NCBI RefSeq assembly: GCF_014898815.1
Contig: NW_026515406.1
Span: forward strand, 806,001-870,000
DNA length: 64,000 nt
Source of the DNA: Panonychus citri
Lineage: Eukaryota; Arthropoda; Arachnida; Trombidiformes; Tetranychidae
Direction of reading: 5' to 3'
Shown here: positions 52,001 to 62,220 of the stretch, one piece after another
Position numbering within the stretch: the first letter of the stretch is position 1
Layout: every line of letters begins with the position of its first letter
Notes under the pieces: model-generated
What the model was told of the DNA's origin: nothing
Databases searched by the model: none
What the model saw: the letters and a program-made list of their open reading frames with translations, nothing else
Position numbers and translations under genes: made by a program

Positions 52001-55000
52001 TTCAACCCTTATCCTCATCATCATCATCATCATCCAGTTTCCATCATCGTCATTTAAAGTCAACCATATTATAATAATATATAACAATTTGTATCAAAGT
52101 TTCATGTAACAGGAAGAGAGAATAGGAAAAAAAATTCTGTTAATATTATTCAGAAAAATTCTGGTTCCATGTAACTATTATAGCTTTAAATTGCATATGA
52201 TTTGTAATAATAAGGATAATGGTGATTATGATGATCAAGATGATAATCTCATGTAGATAAAGGTTATCAACAGGAATCTAATTTAACTTAAATGCTAATA
52301 GTATTATTGTTAATAATACTACGAGAGAGAGAAAGAAAGAGATGAGAGATATTATCATCATGGTTATCAACCTGAACTTTTTTTCTCTCTTCATATTCAC
52401 CTTTACACTGTTGGAGTTTTCAAATTAATGACTCAATGTTATTTACCTTGTTCGATGTTAGTGTTAACTATCATGATAATGATCTTCATCACCATTGTTG
52501 AGCATCATAATGAATTGAATTCATCATTAAATTGGTGATTATGATGAAAAGAAACATCTTCAATGTTATTATATTGTATTTCTTTACGGATAAAGATGAG
52601 AAGGAGAAAAAAAATTGACCGATTGACCTGAACAGTTTATCGGTAAATATATTTTATAGTACAGGAATTGCAGTTTGTTGTTGATTCTATTTGTGACAAT
52701 CAATCCAATTGTTGATTAAACATTATTGTAATGGTGTTGATAACGATGACCATGATAATGATGATCCCATTCAAGTGATGATAAGATTTGTCTTCATCTT
52801 CCGGGCCAAGAAAAAGATGTTTGATTTTCACTTTGATTCATTTCATCAACGATAATAATAATATTGATCATGAATAACTTTCAGTTATAACAACTATCTT
52901 TTTTTACTTCCGTTTCCTTTCTGGATGATGACGATAATGATAATTGTAGAGGGTAAAAGTGACTTTAAATCAGTTTCCAGTAATTATCATATTCAAACTC
53001 TAGAAAATGGCTCATTAACCATAAAGGAAGCCGATGTTGCCGATTCAGCTTATTATCTTTGTGAAGCTGAGAACGGGGTTGGGTCAGTATTGTCCAAAGT
53101 GGTCTTGTTAACTGTCCATATTCAAGCTCATTTTAAATCAACCTTTCAAGTGATAAGGGTGAAACTTGGTGATCCAGTTAATGTAAGTTGTGAGGCGATT
53201 GGTGAGAAACCAATTAACATCAAATGGCTCAAAGAACGGACTGAAATTGATTTCCTAAGTGATAGAAGGTAATATGAGAGACCAATTAACAATCTAAAGA
53301 GAGAGAAAAGTAATCTGATTATAATTATAATCTTGTAATTAAATACTTAATACTACAGATATACTGTTAATGAAAAAGAAACACCAACCGGCCTTATATC
53401 AAATTTAATTACTCCAATATCCACTCGCTCTGATTCTGGGAGTTTCCTGTGTATCACTTGGAATCCATTTGGTCAAAGTGAGATGACCAGTCGAGTTCTA
53501 GTTGAGGAAGCGCCTGACCCACCGTCTGACCTTATTGCCCACGAATTTGGTAGTAAGAGTATTTCTTTACGTTATTCACTTCCTTATTCGGGCAATAGTC
53601 CAGTAACCAAATACATCATCCAGTGGAAAAAAGATGGAGGTAAAGTATCACATGAAATATTAACAGAAACATCATGATGATGATAGAAAGGAGAGAATAA
53701 AGAAAGAAAAAAAGAAAGAGTGAGTGAGTGAGAGAAGATGAAATATTCTTTTGTAACCCAATCCATCTTCTTCTTCATCATTCCCTTTATCAACGATATT
53801 TATATCGTGATATACGAAACTTTTTTCTTCAATTCTCTCTCTCTCTCTCTCACCAATCATCTTGTCTTCCTCTTTTTCATCATCATCTTCAGATTCCATC
53901 AGATTTCATTTCTTTATTTTCCATCTTCGCTTTTTTTGCCTAAGTTTCCTTCGCCATGTAGGGTTCCTCTTTTACCGCATCAAGTTTATCTCAGGTTCCA
54001 ACACGATAACATATACATGATGATGAAGATGAAGATGAAGATGATTACAATAGTAGTTTTTAAGATTTGTGTTCATCTTTTATTATCCGTTAGCCATCCC
54101 CTTATCTTCATCATCTTCCAAAGATGATGAACCAACCTTGCTGAACCGAAACTTTTCTTGACTGTATCTTAATCTTCCTCTTTCATCTTCGTCTTTTTTT
54201 CTTCATCTCCTTCTGTCCAACAATCTGTCTTCTCCATCTTTCATCATTGCCATCTTCTTCCTGTTTCTTTTTCTCTTTCTTCTTTTTTCATCTTCTCTTC
54301 ATCAGAGTTATATATATATCTCTCCCTCCGCCTCCTCGTCATTATGATTATCATCCTTGTCTTCCTTGTCACGGCCTTTGTGTGACCCTTTAACATGCCA
54401 ATGTCAAGTTATCTATGTGACAAGAAAAAAAAACGATACAACATCAATAATATTAATAAACATTATGAAACCATTATCATCACATTGATGGAAATGATAA
54501 GTTACCAATTTAAGAAGTGAATTCCCAATTTTCCAACTATCAATATCATCTTTTCTTGAGCTATTATTACATTTGAAATTAAATGATAAGTTTACAATCA
54601 AAAAGTAGAACAATTAATTGCTCTCGAGAAAGGAAGGACATTTAATAATCTCAAGGAATTAGTTTCCGTTGAAATTTTCTCATTCTCCTCAATTTCCTAT
54701 TGGAAAGATATTAGTTTTCACTCCATTTGATGAAACTTTTCTTCCTTGGCCCTTTTCATGAAATCCCCATGATAAGAAATGACTTTTTTCACATCAGAAC
54801 TTTTCCTTTCCGTAGTATCACCATCATCAGTAGAGTGAGAATCTGAAAAAACAACAAAAAAGAAGGACAGAAAAAAACATATGAGAAAAGAGGGAATTAA
54901 AATTATCAGAATTAAGCTTGAATCAAGTAAAATTGGTTGAATTATATCATGAAATCATGATGAATCAGCAGAACTCTGAAAATATAACCACACAAACAAA

Positions 55001-56327
55001 AAAGGAACCACATAATTTCAAGAGTAACAAGTAAAAAGGTAAATACATTTTGTATCAAAATGTTATTAATCTTTGGGAGTGAATGTGGGAGGAGGAAAAA
55101 AACTCCCACTCTTTAAAAATTATTGTAACATTGATTGTTGATCTAATATTGAACAATCAATTTGACAACAATCAACGATAACATGAATCAAATACATAAA
55201 ACTAACATTGATTGTTGTCACATGTTAATTGTTATTCTTAAATCCATTGAATTGTTTTCATTTTCCATTTCAAGGCATTTCCTCTTTTTTTCCAATTCCA
55301 AATCATCATAATTCTGAGTGTTGCATCAACCTTGATTGTCGCCATTTAACCTGAGAAAAGGTGATTTCCTGAAGATAGAAAAAGAAACAAAATTGAGAGA
55401 GAGAGAGAGAGAAAGTTACATGGGTATTCAATATACAGAGAAATAGATGAGAAAAAAATCTCTATAATATTTTGGATAATATTTCATACGCATCAATCAT
55501 CGCATTTTGTTTGCCCTATCAACTTATATATTTTTCCTTTTTGATCCTCAATAAGAATCATCATCATCTTTCTCTCTTTCATCTAATCATTATCATCATC
55601 ATCATTGAAGGTATCACCCTTGAAGTTTTATCTTTATCTTCATCATCTCTTGACTTTCCCTTTCTGTATGAATTAAGGCAATTTCTGGATCAATGAGTAA
55701 ATCTGAAGCTCACAAGTTTCATCTTTTCATCATCATCATCATCGTCATCTTCCTCTCTCTCTCTCTCTCTCGTTCACGGCTGTGAAATGGGCCACAAGTG
55801 AAACTATTTCAGTAGAATGTGTATTATATGCACAATTTTTCATCTTCTCATCTCGTCTTCCTTGTCATCTTCAATTCTCGCTACAATTCACCAAGACGTT
55901 TTTTTTCAAAATTATCTTCCAAAATTTCTCTCTCTCTCTCTCTCTTCCATCCATTACAAAACTTCAGAATCTCATGCTCGTTTTAAACAGTATCCATACA
56001 ATACATTAATACGTTGTTACATATTATGTATATTCTTGTAGATATTTGATATTACATTTTTCCCTCTTTCATCTTCTACTATCTTCACTTATTCACTATT
56101 CTTTTCCCTCTCTTTTTTCTCATCATCTTCGTCTTGATTGTTCCCCCTTTCATTTTCTTACATTATAAGTCTCTTCAATACTCTACACAATCTTTGCCAT
56201 GTATTTAAACGTTAATTGAAAGCTAATCAATCACTCAACCTGATTTTTTTTTCTCCTCATTCTTTTTCATCTTTCTACGTTAACTTGTCTATTCACTTTG
56301 TAGTAAAATGACTTAATTATTTACAGA

Positions 56328-56385
<58 letters not shown>

Positions 56386-59300
56386 AATGAGAATGAGGTA
56401 TAGCTATTATGTGACTACATGATATGAAATTAGAAAAATTTGACTTACATAATAGATTGTCGTTAGATGATGAGGATGATGAGAAAAAGAAAGAGAATCT
56501 TTTCCAGATAATGAAGATGAAATTTACGAATTAAAATGTCTCATCCTAATTAACATAGAAATTCATTTTCGTTTGATTTTTATGTATGGTTTTTGTATAT
56601 TCTTCCTTTGGTTTAATGTCCTTTCGACTTTTCCTCCTTTTCTTTATCTTTTCCTCTGGATATGAGATGGAATTGATATTAATCAGAGTAACATCCATCA
56701 TCTTAAGCTTCCGTTCAAGTGGTCAGATTGAAAGTGAAAGAAAGAGAAAGATGATAAGAAGGATGATGAAAATTCAGATTATTATTGAACAGGATAAACA
56801 GGGAATGTTATCTTTTTCATCGTTCTTTCCCTGAAATAGGATTTACTGTGTATGTGTCCATTTGAAATATATCATAACTTGATTGGCGATAAATTGTCAG
56901 AATTTTCTGCTGTATCAATTGATTCCTTTCTTTCCTGTCAAACTTTATACCTTCTTCTTAATGAATCAGCAATTTAATATTGACTAATGATGAAAGTAAT
57001 GATGGTGATTATTATTATTATTATAATTCTAATGATGGATTTTACTTTTTTCCTCTCCCTGTAACTCCAACAGGTACTTGGTCAACAGCAGCATCAACAA
57101 CTGAAATTGATGGAACCGCGTCTCAGGTTTTAATTAATGACCTTAAACCATTAACTAATTATGACATTAGGATGTTTGCCGTTAATATGATTGGTAAAAG
57201 TGAACCAAGTAAAATAATAACGATAACAACAGATGAAGAAGGTAATCCAAAATATTTCGTAACAATGTAGACAATCAGTTGATCATTGGTGGTTAATTAA
57301 TATCTAATTGTTCAATTTTCTCATTTAATCAGCACCATCAACCAGTCCAGGATCTGTAAGAGCAGAAGCAATTAGTTCAACGTCTATTTTGATTAAATGG
57401 AAGGTGATTATTGTTACCATACCTTAGATTATGTTGTTAACTTGATTGGTATTAACTCAATTTGCAATCAAATTATTGTTTTCTTGTCCATTTTAAATTA
57501 GCCACCGAAACACATTGAATCATTTGGCTCAATCACTGGTTATTATATTGGCTACAAAGAGTTGAACTCGGAAAAAGCGTTAATTTTCAAAACGGTTGAT
57601 AATAAATCCAATTCAAAGCTTCAAATGGCGATTAACAATTTACGTAAATCAACCTCCTATATTTTCACCGTTCAAGCTTTCAATTCCAAAGGTGCTGGAC
57701 CACAATCACCCGAAATTGTGGCGAAGACACTGGAAAAGGATCCACCCTTGTCACCTAAATTGTGGATCGCAAGTGTAACTGCATCAACGGTATCGATTAG
57801 CTGGTCACTTCCAATGGAATCAGAAACATCAATAGGTAGGAAAATTTTTTAATTCTCCTTCGGTAGTAAATGTTAATCTGTGTAATTCAATTAAGAGTAA
57901 ATGGAAGATGAGAGAGAGAGAGAAAACCAATTAAATATATAGACTTTTATATCTAAGAAAATAAAACATAAAATAATTAGATTAAGGATTAAGAATGAAA
58001 CTGAAACTCACCCAAATTAAATAAATAGATTAAGTAAATGACCAGTCAATTAACACCATGTGAACAAGTAGATAATTTACCTTGATTAATTTTTAAATTG
58101 ATGAGCAAAATTTATTCACTCAATTAACAGTAAATTAATCAACCAACAAAAGAAAAACAATAAACGGTTAAGAGATAGAGAGAAAAAGATTAACAATAAC
58201 AAAATGGAATTGGAAAACAAACACTAATCCCATTTAAGATTTTAAAAAGAAAACACTTAACCAGTGGGGAGAACGAAGAGATAATCCAATTTCCAAATCT
58301 GATTAATTAAATAGATAAAATTAGTTGATTAAGAGAAAAAACAATAACAGTATTAATTATCTGTTTTCAAATTTCAAATACATTTACATGTATCAATTTA
58401 GGTTTGGTCACATTGAGCAAAAAGTAACGTTGCCAATGCTTTTCAATGGTTTTGTAGTCAATTTAAATTTTATTCAATTTCACTTTTCTCTTACCTTTTA
58501 GATGATTTTCTATTATTTTTGTGGTCCTGAGAACCTCAATAATAATAATATTAACGAATTAATTTGTTTTCACATTCAAAATATTCAAAAACTGAGAACT
58601 CAAAGTGAATAAAACCAAAAAAACGATTTTTTCTCATTAGGGGTTGGGTATTAATTATGGATCGAAAATTGAAAATGAAGAAAAAGATTAGTTGACTTTA
58701 ATTTGTTGGATTAGTGAGTAGACACAATTAAAATGGATTAGTGAACACAGTTAGTTGTTAATCGTTTTTTTTCTCTTCGTTAATTGTTGACGAATCAAAA
58801 AAATAGCGATTATGAGGATTGGTCATTAAGTGACGTTCACTGAACATGTTAACCCTTTTGATTGTAAAATCGTCCACAAATTTTGGATCAATAAACTTTT
58901 GGATCAAAACAAATTAATGAGTTGACACTTTGTTGTTGTTTCTGTTTAATTGATTCTTAATTAGTGTTAATTATCTTGTAATTTTTTGTCTTCTTCTCTT
59001 TAAATAGTTTCAACTGGTCAATTCTATTTATAAATTGTGAGAAAATTGTAATTAGTCTTGTTCTTCTACTTGATGATTAAAAACAAAATGGTCATTCTAT
59101 TTGAATGGATAAGAAAAATATTCTTTTGCTATATTTTAAAGAGAAGAGAATTTAATTTTTTTTCTTTTCTTTTTTCAAGGATAATGTATTTATTTTATTC
59201 TTTTACTAAGAATAGAATTTGATCTTCTTCCCTTTTGGTTTACATGTGAAATTGAATAGAAGTTAATATGTTGAAAGTTTAAAGAAGATCAATGAAATTG

Positions 59301-62178
59301 AAATGGAACAACATTGAATAAAAATCAAGTCAAGTGAATATTATATTACATTCAATGGTTCCAATGGTAATAATGTTTACCAGAATATCTTGTTGGGCCT
59401 TAGAATTGTGATAATACATGTGATAAAAAGTGTTTATTTCTCATCCATTTTCTTATTCTTTTTTTTTATTCTTCTCCATTCAGGATTCAAAGTGTTCCTA
59501 CGACAAAGTTCTAGCGATTTTAAAACTCACGAGACTCTGGAGGACGGAAAATTGACCTCACACATTATAAGGTCACTTCATTGTGGAACCAAATATACAA
59601 TTTATATGATCTCATTCAATGAAATTGGTGAAAGTGAACCAAGTGAAGCTTTATCATTCCAAACTGAAGGAGGAGGTAAGAATATCTCTCATCTCTCCCA
59701 TTTCCATGTTACCAAATTGCCAACCGAAAATTTCAATTCAATTCAATGTGAATAACTTTGAGAAAATTCAACAGAATTAAATTGAAACAATCAAATTGAA
59801 ATATATTACATGGACCATATCCAGAGAGAGTCTTAACATTATCAACTTGTTAATGATAATATATTTCATTTGTCTGTTTATACATGAGAATCTGATGATA
59901 ATAATGATGATGTGAATGATAATCATCATCATCATCATTACCAAGATATATTAATACATATACAAACCATTAAAAACATTGGTTAAGATGAAAAATTCAT
60001 CTCTCAATGAATTTTTTTTCTCTCACCATAAATTCAATCTACAACTTTACACCCCAACAAATCAACTAATATTTAATAATTTGTTTCCATTCAATTTAAG
60101 TTGATTAATAGTTGTATGTGTAACCATTTAACATGAAAATTTACAGGTTTATCATCAGTGATGATGATAATATTTTAAGATTGTTCTTGGATACATACAG
60201 ATGATAAATAGATATATATTTTTTTCACTCCCTCAATGAAAAAAGGAGTAAGTTACCAAGGGATGAAAACTTTGATCGTTGTTGTTGTTGACATTTGAAA
60301 CGATTCCAAGGCAAATTATTAATAATATTTTTCTCCATCAATGGTTATTAATCAAACTGTGATTCAACATAACACAAGAGATTCAAAGAAAAACAAAATG
60401 ATTCTGACTATTTGTAATCATTTACAATGAGAGAGAAATGTAGATATTCAATACTTATCATTATTGAATCAAAATTCTGGGTAAAGTTGTTTAGCTTAAT
60501 CATATTGATGAAGATAATGATGATGTTACATGATGATGAATATTATTGGGAAGAGAGAGAGAGAGAGAAAAATTGGCAAAAGTATCAAGTAACATTGTGA
60601 TTGAATTAATTGCTAGTTTATAAGTTGATTCCCTGTTTATCCTCATCCTTTATTTTTCATCTTCTCAATCTGATATATTTAATGATATGATTAAAACAGT
60701 AATTGTATCTTATTTCATTGACAGAAAACTTTCATTTGATTGTGTTATTAAAGGTTTTCTCATCAAATTAACACATAATCTTAATTGTGATGGTGATTAA
60801 ATTGCATATTACAATCTAATGTTGCACATGATCAAATATCAAATCAACTACTATTTGATTACAATCAAATACATTGATTACTATTAAATAGTTGATTGTA
60901 ATGGGTTGATTAATGGTAACACTAATTCATTTTGATAATATTAATAATAATCATAAATGTTGTAAATTAGAATCATAATTCAATTGAATTGATTTACTTT
61001 TTGTCTTCCTTTAAATTGCCCCAATCATATTGAATTAACTAAACTATTATTTCAACATTGTTGTCATTAGTTAATCAATCAGAATCCTTGATAATATAAC
61101 AATCTGATTGAATGAAACTTACCCTCAGGCTATGCTATTATTATCTTATGATGAAATGCTGATAAATTTTGATATTATCATCATGTTATTATCATGATTA
61201 TTATTTACTAACTTGTATTAGTTAATTTTATCTAATCAAAGATTACATTGATATCGTTAATTATCATGGGAACATGATAATAATTTTCTTAGTTAATAAG
61301 CTTAATTTCAAATGTATTTAATAGTAAATAGTTACGATGTTGGAATAAGTAAAAAAAAAATATATCGAAATGATTAATTCTGATTAAATCGTAATCTTCA
61401 TTGAACATTTAATCTTCTAGCCAGTTCTGTATCATTAGCAGAATCAAAGATTAAACTAATCATATTGATAAAAAATCATTTATATTAATTATTTAATCAT
61501 TAAGAAAACAACAAATTAACAAATACGGTTATTGATCTGATTATAACCATTGGATGATTAGTTTTATATTTAATCAGATGATTAAGATAATTATTTAAAA
61601 GATAATATTATTTTCTTATTTGAAAACTCAATTTACTCCCTGATTCAATTCTGTTTGTTAATCAACAATCAAAACTTTGCCTCCAGTTAATCAAGAAAAA
61701 TAAAATCTTCAAGAGTTTCAATGATAATCTTTGATAATTAGCCAATCTTATTATCTTAATTAACTAAAAACTAAATATATATTTTCATCATTAACGAGAA
61801 GATTAATTGTTTACAATTGCAATTGTATCAAAATAAATGTAATGATAATTTTTAAGGACAATTGATTAAGCCAATTGTAGCTTAATTTTGTTTTGTTTTT
61901 TTTTGTTTCGTTTATTTGGTTGATTATTGTGATGGGTTGACCAACAAGCTTGACCATTAATTATTGTCTATTATATTATAGATTGATATATAAGCTTTTC
62001 CATCCTCATCCTTATTTATTGGTCACTCTTGTTTATTATCATGATCTTCTTGATTTCTCCTCTAGGATCAATTAGGTTTAAAGCTTTTTCCTTACCCCCA
62101 TTAATGGTGATTGGTTACAATTAAAATTAATATTAGATTAACTCTGATTTTTTCTCATCATCTTTTGTTTTATCTTTT

Positions 62179-62220
<42 letters not shown>

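Noticed and set aside
53728..54127. Plus-strand frames after the FN1 exon
   Set aside because: Low-complexity pyrimidine-rich intron translated to Phe/Leu/Ser; the Dscam frame clearly splices at 53639.
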